DNA from: Parcubacteria group bacterium M10-OD1-1
GTDB lineage: Bacteria > Patescibacteria > Paceibacteria > Moranbacterales > UBA2206
Length of the DNA: 64,000 bases
Direction of reading: 5' to 3'
Assembly: GCA_003056145.1 (NCBI GenBank)
Contig: LSNL01000005.1
Coordinates: 38,946 to 102,945 of the forward strand
Below, piece by piece: positions 1 to 8,998 of the stretch. The position numbers were made by a program, and so were the translations under genes. Below the pieces are notes generated by a model that saw nothing but the letters and a program-made list of their open reading frames with translations, was not told the DNA's origin and ran no database searches. Within the stretch, counting starts at the first letter, position 1. Each line of letters starts with the position of its first letter.

Positions 1-20
1 CGATTACCAAAGAAGAGAAT

Positions 21-1454
21 ATGAATAATCTTTTTCAAAAAATGAATAGAGAAACTATAAGTGCGATTTTTGTAATCGTTTTGGTTTCTTTGTTTATTTT
101 TGCTAATTTTTTTGTCGGATTTGTTCTTTCTCTATATTTAATAGCAATGACAGTCAGTTTTGGAATTATCTTTTTTCATCCTAGAAGTGGACTCTATGCA
201 ATCGTCTTCTTAACATTTATTTTTGAAAGATTTTTTACCTTATCACCGATAATTTTAGGAAGAAGTGAGATTAAATTTTATCCAATTGACGCATTATTTA
301 TTGCGATTATTTTTGGAATATTTTTTCAATTTTTGCAAAAAAGGATAAAAATAAGCTTGAAAAAAGTTGATTTCTATTTGATTTGGTTTATAGTTTTAGT
401 TTTTTTTCAATTCCTGTTGAGTATATTTGTTTCTCAGTCTGATAATACATTAGCATTTAGTGGATTTAAAAATTATGCTCTTTATGCTCTTTTCTATTTT
501 GCCGTAGTTATCTTAATAGATAATAAAAAATACTTACTGAGATTTCTGAAATTTTTTTTGGCAGGAGCAATTGGAATTTTATTTTTTATCTTTTATGGAA
601 TTCTTGCTGGTAGGGGTCTTTGGTCTAAATATACACCACTTTCTACTGAGGGTGTGCGTCTTTTGGCTTTTACTCACGGTTTCTATTTGTCTATGACTCT
701 AATCGTTTTAATTGCTTATTTTGTCTTTAATCGAAAAAAAATTAATGTTTCCCAATATGTTTTGAGTGGAATCTGGATAGTTGGAGTTTTGGGATCTATG
801 ATGCGCCATTTATGGGCTGGCTTAGGAGTAGCTATGCTATTTTTATTTTTATTCTCTGATTTGCGCCAAAAAAAATATTTCAAGAAAATAGTTCTGAGAT
901 ATATCACGATGTCATTTATTGCACTTATTTTAATTACTTATCTTGCTCTTATTTTACCGCATTCTAAATTAAATAGCGTAACAACAAACGCTAGCGAGGA
1001 GATTTTTAGTCGAGTTGAATCCATTTTTAATTTTTCTCAGGATAAAAGTTTCAGCTGGAGAGATCTCGTTTGGAACGAAGCTCTTTCCAGTTATACTCAA
1101 TATCCAATTCTAGGGGTTGGTTTGGGAAAGTCTATCCCCGTAGAAAATTCAAGCTATCATGATTTTGTGGAGTTACGAGATATTCATAATTCACCGTTAG
1201 CTATCTTCGTTCAAATGGGTCCAATTGTATTTTTATTTTTATTAGTCTTTGTTGGGAAAATAATGCGAGAATTGTATATACGGAAGAAAAACTGGATAGG
1301 AGTAGCTTTTTTTAGTCTTGGATCAGCTTATTTAGTTTTCTTTCTTTTTCAGCCTTATTTAGAAACAAACTTGTTAGGAATATTCTTTTGGATAATTTTA
1401 GCCTTTCAAAGAAATTTAATTTTTCAAAAATATGAAAATATTAGAAATCAATAA
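21..1454 (+). CDS. O-antigen ligase/polymerase-like membrane protein (Wzy_C/WaaL family)
   Basis: A 477-residue polytopic protein with about ten to twelve hydrophobic segments and short loops. Near residues 342-390 lies the large extracytoplasmic loop typical of the Wzy/WaaL superfamily: a W-R-D-L-V-W start, then GVGLG, then a His-Asn pair (RDIHNSPL) ahead of the last membrane segments. Family members join or polymerise lipid-linked glycans outside the membrane. It overlaps the next glycosyltransferase by 23 nt, so the two are translationally coupled. ATG at 21 is preceded by a purine-rich AGAAGAG, a usable ribosome site. Ligase and polymerase cannot be told apart from sequence alone. A second member lies at 38918. 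Confidence 0.8.
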   Translation: MNNLFQKMNRETISAIFVIVLVSLFIFANFFVGFVLSLYLIAMTVSFGIIFFHPRSGLYAIVFLTFIFERFFTLSPIILGRSEIKFYPIDALFIAIIFGIFFQFLQKRIKISLKKVDFYLIWFIVLVFFQFLLSIFVSQSDNTLAFSGFKNYALYALFYFAVVILIDNKKYLLRFLKFFLAGAIGILFFIFYGILAGRGLWSKYTPLSTEGVRLLAFTHGFYLSMTLIVLIAYFVFNRKKINVSQYVLSGIWIVGVLGSMMRHLWAGLGVAMLFLFLFSDLRQKKYFKKIVLRYITMSFIALILITYLALILPHSKLNSVTTNASEEIFSRVESIFNFSQDKSFSWRDLVWNEALSSYTQYPILGVGLGKSIPVENSSYHDFVELRDIHNSPLAIFVQMGPIVFLFLLVFVGKIMRELYIRKKNWIGVAFFSLGSAYLVFFLFQPYLETNLLGIFFWIILAFQRNLIFQKYENIRNQ

Positions 1455-2643
1455 ATTTTATTTTCCTAAAAGGGGAGCGGAGAAGCATTTTTTAGACTTG
1501 ATTCAGCTCTTGGGAAAAAGAGGTCACGAAGTGGCGGTTTTCTCTATGCAACATCCTAAAAATTTAAAGACAAGATGGAGCCAATATTTTGTTTCTGCAG
1601 TTGGATATACTAGTGAATATTCTTTTTGGCAAAGAGTCAAAGGAATATTTCGTGGATTTTATTCATTAGAAGCTAAAAGAAAGATTAATCAGATTCTGGA
1701 TAATTTTCAACCAGATATTGTACATATTCACAATATTTATCATCAGTTATCTCCAACTATCCTTTTTGAAATAAAGAAAAGAAATATTCCGATTATTATG
1801 ACAGTGCATGATTTTAAATTAATAAGCCCAAATTATAATCTCTATCATCAAGGAAAATTATATTCTCGAGGAAAAAATAAAAAGTATTACCAATGTTTTT
1901 TGGATAAATGTTTTAAAAATTCTTATCTTCAAAGTTTCGCAGCAATGCTTGAAATGTATTGGCACGGTGTCATTCTTAGAACCTACGAAAAAAATATTGA
2001 TTTATTTTTAGTTCCAAGTATTTTTGTTAAAAACATTCTGGATGAGTGGGGATTTCCGATGAAAAATGTTCAGGTGTTGCCACATTTTATTTTTGAGAAT
2101 AAACCAATTAAGACTAGGGAGATTCGTAGCGAAGAGAATACAAATAAGTTTGCCTTATATGCAGGAGGAATATCCAAAGATAAGGGAGTAGAAACTTTAT
2201 TAGCTATTTTTAGTGATTTGAAAGGATTGAAATTGTATTTGGCTGGTAATATTGAGGATGATATTGATATTTTAAAAAATCAAAATATCCGATATTTAGG
2301 ATTTTTAAACCAAACAATGCTTAGCTCTTATATTGAAAAATCCAATTTAGTAATTTCTGGCTCCCAACTTTCTGAAACCTTTGGATTAATTGCGCTAGAA
2401 GCTATCGCCAAAGGAAAACCTTTTGTTGGTTTTAAGAGTGGAGCGTATAGCGAGATTATTAAGAATAAATCCAATGGATTCCTAGTAGATAACAAAAAGA
2501 AGATGGCAGAAACTGTTAAAAATATTGCAGAAAATAAAATTTTATTTAATCAAGAAAAAATTCAGCAAGAAGCAATTAAGAAATTTGGAAGTAAAAAATA
2601 TTTGGAAATTTTTGAAAAGATTTTGGATAGCTTCAAAAAATAA
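1432..2643 (+). CDS. Glycosyltransferase family 4
   Basis: A 403-residue GT-B enzyme of the GT4 family. The N-terminal domain has the acceptor-side GAEKHFLDL stretch and DIVHIHN. The C-terminal nucleotide-sugar domain has YAGGISKDKG and the EX7E signature in SETFGLIALEAIAKGKP. There is no signal peptide, so it acts at the inner membrane face on a lipid-linked acceptor. It overlaps the 3' end of the polymerase-like gene by 23 nt. Donor and acceptor sugars cannot be deduced. Confidence 0.87.
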   Translation: MKILEINKFYFPKRGAEKHFLDLIQLLGKRGHEVAVFSMQHPKNLKTRWSQYFVSAVGYTSEYSFWQRVKGIFRGFYSLEAKRKINQILDNFQPDIVHIHNIYHQLSPTILFEIKKRNIPIIMTVHDFKLISPNYNLYHQGKLYSRGKNKKYYQCFLDKCFKNSYLQSFAAMLEMYWHGVILRTYEKNIDLFLVPSIFVKNILDEWGFPMKNVQVLPHFIFENKPIKTREIRSEENTNKFALYAGGISKDKGVETLLAIFSDLKGLKLYLAGNIEDDIDILKNQNIRYLGFLNQTMLSSYIEKSNLVISGSQLSETFGLIALEAIAKGKPFVGFKSGAYSEIIKNKSNGFLVDNKKKMAETVKNIAENKILFNQEKIQQEAIKKFGSKKYLEIFEKILDSFKK

Positions 2644-2673
2644 TTTTTTAAATATTTAATTAGAGAGTTTGAT

Positions 2674-2702
2674 TTGACATTTCTTCAGAATAATGTTAGA
2701 TT
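2674..2702 (+). promoter_or_regulatory. Promoter for the GT4 gene at 2733
   Basis: TTGACA at 2674-2679, a 17-bp spacer and TAGATT at 2697-2702, followed by a 30-nt leader to the ATG at 2733. The -35 box is perfect; the -10 box matches 4 of 6. The 89-nt gap before this gene suggests a new transcript here. Confidence 0.55.
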
Positions 2703-2732
2703 ACTAAGTTAATATATTCATTTAATTGAGGT

Positions 2733-3869
2733 ATGAAAATAGCATTTATTGGACAAAAAGGCATCCCTGCTCAATTTGGCGGAGTTGAAAAACACACGGA
2801 GGAATTGGCAATACGTTTGGCTAAAAAGGGTCATCAAGTTTTTGTTTATGTACGAAACAATTATACGGACAAAAAGACTATTTATTATCAAGGTGTTAAA
2901 TTAATTCATCTTCCTAGTATTCATTCTAAAAACTTAGATGCAATTAGCCATACTTTTTTAGCTACTTTTCATGCCCTTTTTCAGAATTATGATGTTATTC
3001 ACTATCACGCTATTGGACCAAGTTCTCTAAGTTTTGTTATAAAAATATTTAAAAGAAAGACTGCTTTAATAGTTACTCATCATTGTCAAGATTATTATCA
3101 TAAAAAGTGGAGCTTTTTAGCTAAAACTTATTTGCGTTTTGGTGAATATGTTGCAATCACTTGGGCTGATAAAATAATTACCGTTTCTAAAGTTTTAGAA
3201 AGCTATATTAAAAATAAATTTCAAAAAAAAGCGGTAGTCATTCCTAATGGAGTAGATGTTTCTATTTCAGATAATAAAAATTATTTAAAAAAATGGAACC
3301 TACAGAAAAATAGTTACATTTTATTTGTAGGTCGATTAATTAGACATAAAGGAGCACACTATTTAATTAAGGCTTTTAAGGTTTTAGAAGATAAACATTT
3401 AACGAGAGAAAAAAAATTAGTTATTGTTGGCGATGGTTTTTATACTGATGATTATATCAGGGAACTAAAAGATTTAGCACGAGGGAGAGAAAATATAATT
3501 TTTACGGGTAACCAAACAAAAGAGGCTTTGGCTCAATTATTTTCACATTGTTATCTTTTTGTTCATCCGTCTCAAAGCGAAGGTTTGTCGTTAGCTTTAT
3601 TAGAAGCTATGGGCTATGGAAAAGCTGTAATTGCAAGTGATATTAAAGAAAATCTAGAAGTTATCAATGATAATACAGGAAAACATTTTCAATCTGGTAA
3701 TTCTGAAGATTTAGAAAAAAATATAGTTTATTTAATTAACAATCCTTTAGTAGTTAAACAACTGGGGGAAAAGGCTATGCTAGAAGCTCAAAAAAGATAT
3801 AGTTGGGATAATATTGTTAATAAAACAGAAAAATTATATCAAGAAGTTTTAGAAAAAAAAGTAATTTAA
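2733..3869 (+). CDS. Glycosyltransferase family 4
   Basis: A 378-residue GT4 enzyme. The start GQKGIPAQFGGVEKHTEEL is the loop seen in DUF1972-type GT4 proteins linked to rhamnan or capsule synthesis. DVIHYHAIGP follows, then IPNGVD, LFVGRLIRHKGA and the EX7E motif within SEGLSLALLEAMGYGKA. It has its own predicted promoter at 2674-2702 and is followed 17 nt later by the Wzz-like gene, so it probably heads the second half of this cluster. The cytosolic location follows from the lack of a signal peptide. Sugar specificity is unknown. Confidence 0.87.
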   Translation: MKIAFIGQKGIPAQFGGVEKHTEELAIRLAKKGHQVFVYVRNNYTDKKTIYYQGVKLIHLPSIHSKNLDAISHTFLATFHALFQNYDVIHYHAIGPSSLSFVIKIFKRKTALIVTHHCQDYYHKKWSFLAKTYLRFGEYVAITWADKIITVSKVLESYIKNKFQKKAVVIPNGVDVSISDNKNYLKKWNLQKNSYILFVGRLIRHKGAHYLIKAFKVLEDKHLTREKKLVIVGDGFYTDDYIRELKDLARGRENIIFTGNQTKEALAQLFSHCYLFVHPSQSEGLSLALLEAMGYGKAVIASDIKENLEVINDNTGKHFQSGNSEDLEKNIVYLINNPLVVKQLGEKAMLEAQKRYSWDNIVNKTEKLYQEVLEKKVI

Positions 3870-3886
3870 TTCTAAGTAAAAAATCA

Positions 3887-4891
3887 ATGAAGAATATAGT
3901 TAAATCTAAACTATTTTGGACAATTCTTATTTTAGCAACTGCTATTATTTTTATTGTGCTTATCAATGTGGAAAGAGTTTATAAATCAGAAGCTGATATT
4001 TTGATCATTCCCAGATCCGAAACAACCGTTAGAAACATAAATCAAATTATTGGAAATTTAGAAACTATTTCTTACTCTCTTTCTTTTTATGACAGAATGA
4101 TAAGAGATAATAAAGATGTGTTAAATGATAGAGTTGCAGAGTTACCAGCTATCGAAAGAAAAAACTACTGGGATTCTAAAATAGAAATTAATCATTTAAA
4201 GAACACTGGAATTCTTAGAATAATCGCTTCAGATAAGAGTCCATACCAAGCTTCAGTTTTAAATAATCAAGCTGTTAAGGATTTAGTTGCTGTTTCTTCT
4301 TTATACTATAATATTAAAACTGATATTGATGTTCGCATTATTGATGGACCAATTGGTAAATATACTACTTCTCAGTCATATTTAGTTGTGTTAATAGAAA
4401 GTTTAGCTGGAGGGATTGTTATTGCAATACTAATTTTTCTTTTGTCAGCTAAATTATTTTGGAAGAAAGAAGATAGGAGAAATTTCAGTTCAATAAATTT
4501 TCCATCATATGAAAAATCTTTATTTGATTTGAAAGGAGCTACCCATAAAAAAAGTTTACAAAAATTGATAGAGGATAAACCAGAAATATATTCTAATGAA
4601 ATATCTCAATCAACTCTTCTAGATACCTCTCTAGCGTCATCTAAGGAAGCTGCTGCTCCTGCCAACTTACCAATTGCGTCTGATAATTTTTTTGAGAATA
4701 ATTCAAAGGAAGAAAAAGTGCTTCCCGAAAAAATGGTTATTAATAATAAATTTGCGAAAAATTTGAATACTGAGAAAGCTGAAAATAAAAAAATTAAGTC
4801 AATAAACAATAACCAAGAATCTATTATTCGCGAGGCTACTCCCGAGGAAGTCAAAGAGAGACTGAATAAATTATTGTCTGGAAAACTTTAA
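3887..4891 (+). CDS. Wzz/YveK-like polysaccharide chain-length determinant
   Basis: A 334-residue protein with membrane segments at about 8-27 and 165-187 bracketing an extracytoplasmic domain of about 135 residues. That is the topology of Wzz/YveK co-polymerases, which set glycan chain length by partnering a Wzy polymerase. Residues 190-334 form a charged, low-complexity cytoplasmic tail rich in K, E, N and S. No BY-kinase Walker motifs are present here and no kinase gene is adjacent. It sits between a GT4 and a DUF4012 gene, downstream of a polymerase/ligase-like gene, which supports the role. The family call rests mainly on topology and context. Confidence 0.6.
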   Translation: MKNIVKSKLFWTILILATAIIFIVLINVERVYKSEADILIIPRSETTVRNINQIIGNLETISYSLSFYDRMIRDNKDVLNDRVAELPAIERKNYWDSKIEINHLKNTGILRIIASDKSPYQASVLNNQAVKDLVAVSSLYYNIKTDIDVRIIDGPIGKYTTSQSYLVVLIESLAGGIVIAILIFLLSAKLFWKKEDRRNFSSINFPSYEKSLFDLKGATHKKSLQKLIEDKPEIYSNEISQSTLLDTSLASSKEAAAPANLPIASDNFFENNSKEEKVLPEKMVINNKFAKNLNTEKAENKKIKSINNNQESIIREATPEEVKERLNKLLSGKL

Positions 4892-4914
4892 AAAATATAA
4901 TCTTAAATATAAAA

Positions 4915-6285
4915 ATGGCAAAACAACATTCAAAAAAATTCTGGGTAACTTTTTGGTCAATTTCTGTGATTCTTCTCACTGGGTGGTATTTTTTTCTACA
5001 AATTAAGAATCAAAATATACAGACTATAAATACCGTTATAGATTATTTACCAGTCAATTTAAGCAAGAAAACTGAGCTTAAATCTGTCGCATATTTTGCA
5101 AAGTATCTATTTAATCATGACAACCAAGAAAAAATATTTTTGATTCTTTTTCAAAATAATATGGAACTTAGGCCAGGTGGAGGATACATTGGATCCTTTG
5201 GAATTTTAAAAATGAAAAACGGAAAAATAGTTGATTTGCAAACCCATGATCTTTCTAATTTTGATGTTCGGGTTCCTAACGGCATAGAACCACCGTATCC
5301 AATGAAACAAATATTAGGAATTAAATCTTGGAAACTAAGAGATTCTAATTTTTCACCTGATTTTCCAACTAATGCTAAGAAAGCTGAATATTTTTATTCC
5401 TTAGGACAGGGACAAGAAAAATTTGATGGAGTAGTGGCTATTAATACTAATGTACTAAGTTCATTTCTAAATGTAATGGGACCAATTAAAATAGCTGGCT
5501 ATCCTGGTATTTATAATAACCAAAATGCTATTTTAAATTTAGAATATCAGGTAGAGAAAGGCTACGCCAAACAAGGTATTAAAAAAGAGGACCGAAAGTC
5601 AATTATGAATATTTTGGCAAGTAAAATTATGAAAAAATCTTTTCAATTAAGCAATTCTAAAAAAATAGAATTAGCAAAAATTATTTTGCAAGATTTAAAA
5701 GAAAAAGATATTCAATTATATTTTAAAAATTCTCACTTAGAAGAAAAAGCTCAAATAGTTGGTTGGGCAGGAACAGTTAATAAAAAACAACGAGGAGATT
5801 ATCTGATGTTGGTAGATGCTAATCTAGGATCGTTTAAAAGTGATTACTACATCAAACGTAGTTTTGATTATACTGTTGATTTGTCAAAAAATATTCCAAC
5901 AGTTGATTTAAAAATAACTTATCAGCATACAGGAAAAGTGAAAGATTGGATGACAAAAAACTATTTAACCTATCTTCGAGTATTTGTTCCAGATGGATCC
6001 TGGCTTCTAAATGCTCAAACTTTAGGAAAAGTTAAATTTGGGAATGAACTAGGGAGAAAATATTTTGGTTTAATTGTTAAAGTACCTTTAGCTCAGAAAC
6101 GAACCGTAGAATTGAAGTATGCCTTACCTAAAAATTTGATTTTAAAAAATTATAATTTGCTTATTCAGAAACAATCTGGCGTAGAAAATATACCAGGACA
6201 TTTAACGGTAATCCGTAAAAATGGCACAAGAGAAGAAGAAAATTTTATTCTGACTAGTAATTGGTCTTTTGGAATCAAAAAATAA
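4915..6285 (+). CDS. DUF4012 domain cell-surface protein
   Basis: A 456-residue protein with one N-terminal membrane anchor (about 9-27) and a large extracytoplasmic part. The DUF4012 hallmarks are ELRPGGGYIGSFG near residue 85, a DSNFSPDFP segment near 142, and a FDGVVAINTNVL segment near 175. The family is common in CPR and Gram-positive envelope clusters; its biochemical role is not established. Here it closes a five-gene polysaccharide operon, 23 nt after the Wzz-like gene, so a role in glycan or envelope assembly is inferred from context only. Confidence 0.75.
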   Translation: MAKQHSKKFWVTFWSISVILLTGWYFFLQIKNQNIQTINTVIDYLPVNLSKKTELKSVAYFAKYLFNHDNQEKIFLILFQNNMELRPGGGYIGSFGILKMKNGKIVDLQTHDLSNFDVRVPNGIEPPYPMKQILGIKSWKLRDSNFSPDFPTNAKKAEYFYSLGQGQEKFDGVVAINTNVLSSFLNVMGPIKIAGYPGIYNNQNAILNLEYQVEKGYAKQGIKKEDRKSIMNILASKIMKKSFQLSNSKKIELAKIILQDLKEKDIQLYFKNSHLEEKAQIVGWAGTVNKKQRGDYLMLVDANLGSFKSDYYIKRSFDYTVDLSKNIPTVDLKITYQHTGKVKDWMTKNYLTYLRVFVPDGSWLLNAQTLGKVKFGNELGRKYFGLIVKVPLAQKRTVELKYALPKNLILKNYNLLIQKQSGVENIPGHLTVIRKNGTREEENFILTSNWSFGIKK

Positions 6286-6320
6286 AAAAATTTGATTAAT
6301 GAATTTTAACCTGTTATTTT

Positions 6321-7814
6321 TTATAAGCTGGCAATCCCAAGAAAAGGAATTTTTTCAGGAAACGCAATAGAGGTTAATGTTGCTTGATCATTGTCTTGAA
6401 GATTAGTAAAATAAAGTTTTTCTAGAAATCCATTATAAGTAACTAATGGATTTTTTGAATTACTTTTAATAATATCCATACAATTCTTATGATCACGTGG
6501 ATCTAATTCAATTATTTTGATAGTATTTCCAACACTAAATATTATATGTTCATAATCCTTGAACCATTGAACATTCTTTATTTTTTCTGAGTAACGAGTA
6601 ATATTTTCTAGTTCATTTTCTTGACGAATAGGTTGAACCTTCCAGTCATGAAGAAAATAAACTAAAATTTCATTCTGAGACCAAAAAAGAAGTTTTTTCC
6701 CATCATTAGAAAAACTTACCGAACGGATTTTTTGACCTAGTTTTTTAAAATAAGTTCGATGTTCACCTTGGTTATAGATATAAAGATTTCTATTTTTAGA
6801 GAGTAACACTATTCTAGAATTATCGTAAGCTATTAAATTAGAAATAAAAATATTATTGGAGTCAGGGAAATAATTAGTAATCTGAATAGGTGTTGATTTT
6901 CCATCTAAATTTATTTTAAAAACTAAATTATTGGGTCTTTGTACATAGTAAACTCCAGTTTGAGAAATATCATAGCTAGAAATATTAGAAGCAATTTTTG
7001 TTAAACTAGCTGGTTTAGTAATATTAACTCGGTATAATTTTTTTCTACTTAAAAAGAAGAGATAATTTTTATTAACTGGATCCCAGCGAATTTTTTCTAG
7101 AGATCTTTTTTTAACAAATTTGTTTAAATTAAAGAAAGTTTTATTAGCTAAATTAGCGATTAGATAAGCATAATGAGGTTTTTCGCTGTATTTATTGGAA
7201 AAAATGGTTTTTTTCTGTACTGGTAGGGAAATAAATAATTCATTAGGTGACCATTCAATATTTTCTTGTTTAGAATTACTGGCTAATTTCCAGCCAATAA
7301 AATTTAGAGAAGAGACTGTAGTTTGATTCGTAATTTTTAAAATCTTAGTAAGAAATCCCTGATTTGAGTTTTGAGTGTAAGCTAAAAAATTATTTTTAGG
7401 CGAAAAAAAGAATTTACTAATTTTGGGAGTATTATTATTAAATTGCTGATATTTTTTGCGAACTAAGAGTATATTCCAAAATTCAGTAGATAATCCACTA
7501 TGTACATTCACTCTTTTACTCCAAGTATCAAATCCAGGGGCAAAAATTTTAATAGAATATTTTTGTGGTAACAAACCAACAGCGCTGTAAACATTATTCA
7601 GAATACTAATTCTACTAGAATTAGTAACTTTCCCATTTAAACTAATTTTAACTGCTTGAGGATTAGATTTAAAGGTAATAGCTCCGCTATAAACAAAAAC
7701 ACCTCGCTGAGTATCAAAGCGGTAGCCTTTAGCATGTAAAATAATTAAAGGCGCAGTTATTAAAAATAATAAAACTAAAATCCAAAAGAATAAAGTTCTC
7801 TTCCATTTTCTCAT
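6321..7814 (-). CDS. PEGA domain and beta-propeller-like envelope protein
   Basis: With ATG at 7814 the protein is 497 residues. It has an N-terminal membrane segment (about 7-27), then a PEGA domain (about 40-105, with AITFKSNPQAVKISLNGK), then repeated blade-like segments such as SPNELFISLP and FSNDGKKLLFWS that suggest a TolB/WD-like propeller. It is probably a membrane-anchored outer-face protein of unknown partner. An upstream GTG at 7850 would add 12 residues. It is rejected because it overlaps a -35 box whose -10 box ends 6 nt before the ATG at 7814. The gene converges on the DUF4012 gene. Confidence 0.65.
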   Translation of the reverse strand: MRKWKRTLFFWILVLLFLITAPLIILHAKGYRFDTQRGVFVYSGAITFKSNPQAVKISLNGKVTNSSRISILNNVYSAVGLLPQKYSIKIFAPGFDTWSKRVNVHSGLSTEFWNILLVRKKYQQFNNNTPKISKFFFSPKNNFLAYTQNSNQGFLTKILKITNQTTVSSLNFIGWKLASNSKQENIEWSPNELFISLPVQKKTIFSNKYSEKPHYAYLIANLANKTFFNLNKFVKKRSLEKIRWDPVNKNYLFFLSRKKLYRVNITKPASLTKIASNISSYDISQTGVYYVQRPNNLVFKINLDGKSTPIQITNYFPDSNNIFISNLIAYDNSRIVLLSKNRNLYIYNQGEHRTYFKKLGQKIRSVSFSNDGKKLLFWSQNEILVYFLHDWKVQPIRQENELENITRYSEKIKNVQWFKDYEHIIFSVGNTIKIIELDPRDHKNCMDIIKSNSKNPLVTYNGFLEKLYFTNLQDNDQATLTSIAFPEKIPFLGIASL

Positions 7815-7820
7815 ATTTTT

Positions 7821-7849
7821 ATCATAGTGGTTAAACTTAATTTTGTCCA
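7821..7849 (-). promoter_or_regulatory. Promoter predicting leaderless mRNA for the PEGA gene
   Basis: On the minus strand: TGGACA (7844-7849), a 17-bp spacer, TATGAT (7821-7826), then 6 nt to the ATG at 7814. Transcription would start at or next to the start codon. Each box matches 5 of 6 consensus bases. Confidence 0.5.
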
Positions 7850-7886
7850 CCTAAAAAAAGCTAAATCAACTAATCTTAGGTAATCA

Positions 7887-7915
7887 TTGACATAGCTTAT
7901 AGAATACGATATAGT
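7887..7915 (+). promoter_or_regulatory. rplU promoter
   Basis: TTGACA (7887-7892), a 17-bp spacer and TATAGT (7910-7915), 30 nt before the rplU ATG. A near-consensus sigma-70 type promoter, as expected for a ribosomal protein gene. Confidence 0.75.
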
Positions 7916-7945
7916 ATTTAAGTAATCATTTTAGAAATTTAGCTT

Positions 7946-8254
7946 ATGTTAGCTATTATAAAAACTGGAGGGAAACAATATAAAGTTGCTTCTGGAGATA
8001 AAATTAAAATAGAAAAATTAGATGGGGAAGTAGGGGATAAGATAACTTTCTCAGAGGTTCTTTTTGTAGGAGATGAGAAATCAGTTAAGATTGGCACTCC
8101 TATTATAAAGAGTGTTGTAGTAGAAGGAACGATTTTAGCAACCGCTAAAGATAAAAAAGTAACCGGAATCAAGTTTAAACCGAAAAAAAGATATAAAGTT
8201 AAGTTTGGACACCGACAAATAATGACAGAAGTAGAAATCACTAAAATAGCTTAA
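7946..8254 (+). CDS. rplU: 50S ribosomal protein L21
   Basis: At 102 residues this is the usual L21 length. It starts MLAIIKTGGKQYKVASGDKI, the invariant L21 opening, and keeps the basic KFKPKKRYKVKFGHRQ segment that contacts 23S rRNA. It is transcribed alone from a strong promoter and ends at a 19-bp hairpin. The usual partners rpmA (L27) and obg are not adjacent: obg is at 14314 and rpmA at 30927, so the conserved rplU-rpmA-obg unit is dispersed here. Confidence 0.97.
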   Translation: MLAIIKTGGKQYKVASGDKIKIEKLDGEVGDKITFSEVLFVGDEKSVKIGTPIIKSVVVEGTILATAKDKKVTGIKFKPKKRYKVKFGHRQIMTEVEITKIA

Positions 8255-8293
8255 CTATTTTACTTTGTAGTTAAAAAATTCAAAAATAGGATA

Positions 8294-8339
8294 AGGCAAA
8301 TTAAAAAACATCGATTAAAAGATGTTTTTTAATTTGCCT
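8294..8339 (+). terminator. Terminator of rplU, possibly bidirectional
   Basis: A perfect 19-bp inverted repeat (8294-8312 with 8321-8339) around an 8-nt loop, 39 nt after the rplU stop. The stem contains A-rich and T-rich runs, so each strand presents a U-rich arm. It lies between convergent rplU and recR and could serve both. Confidence 0.75.
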
Positions 8340-8380
8340 CTTTGAAATTTATATTTATAACTATACTAATAAAAGAAATA

Positions 8381-8977
8381 TTAAGTAAACTCCTTTCTAT
8401 TTGTCAGCGCGCTAGAAAGAGTGATCTCATCAGCATATTCGATATCTCCACCAGTAGAAAGTCCTCTAGCTAATCGAGTAACTTTAACCCCAAGGGGTCT
8501 AATAGTACGTAATATATACAAAGCAGTTGCATCTCCTTCTGTAGTCGGATTAGTAGCTAAAATAACTTCTTTAATTTTCTCGTTAGTAATTCTTTCCTCT
8601 AGCTCGCTAAGTTTTATTTTTCCTTGCTCTGATTTTCTTACTAGTCCAATAGTTCCACCTAAAACATGATAAATACCCTGATATTTTTTAGTTCGTTCAA
8701 TAGCAATTACATCCAAAGGGTCTTCTACTACACAAATTCTTTTAAGCTGGCGAGAAGAATCTTGACAAATTTCACATAGATTTTCTTCACTAATATTAAA
8801 ACATCGTTGACAATAGCGAAGATTAATTTTTAATTCTTTCAGTGTAGTTCCAAAATTTTCTAAAAAGTCTTTATCTTGCTTAAAGAGATAGAGAACTAGT
8901 CTTTCGGCCATTTTAGGCCCAATCGAAGGAAGGCTGGCAAAATAATCTATTAACTTTTTAAAAGATTTGGGATACAT
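8381..8977 (-). CDS. recR: Recombination mediator RecR
   Basis: 198 residues, the typical length. It has an N-terminal helix-hairpin-helix (LPSIGPKMAERLV, about 15-28), a four-cysteine zinc finger (YCQRC ... LCEIC, about 54-70) and a Toprim domain starting at ICVVEDPLD (about 81), with the C-terminal ARGLSTGGDIEYAD segment. RecR loads RecA at gapped DNA together with RecO/RecF. It is the last gene of a minus-strand run, 21 nt after dnaB. Confidence 0.96.
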   Translation of the reverse strand: MYPKSFKKLIDYFASLPSIGPKMAERLVLYLFKQDKDFLENFGTTLKELKINLRYCQRCFNISEENLCEICQDSSRQLKRICVVEDPLDVIAIERTKKYQGIYHVLGGTIGLVRKSEQGKIKLSELEERITNEKIKEVILATNPTTEGDATALYILRTIRPLGVKVTRLARGLSTGGDIEYADEITLSSALTNRKEFT

Positions 8978-8998
8978 TAAATTTGATTACTAAAAAAA

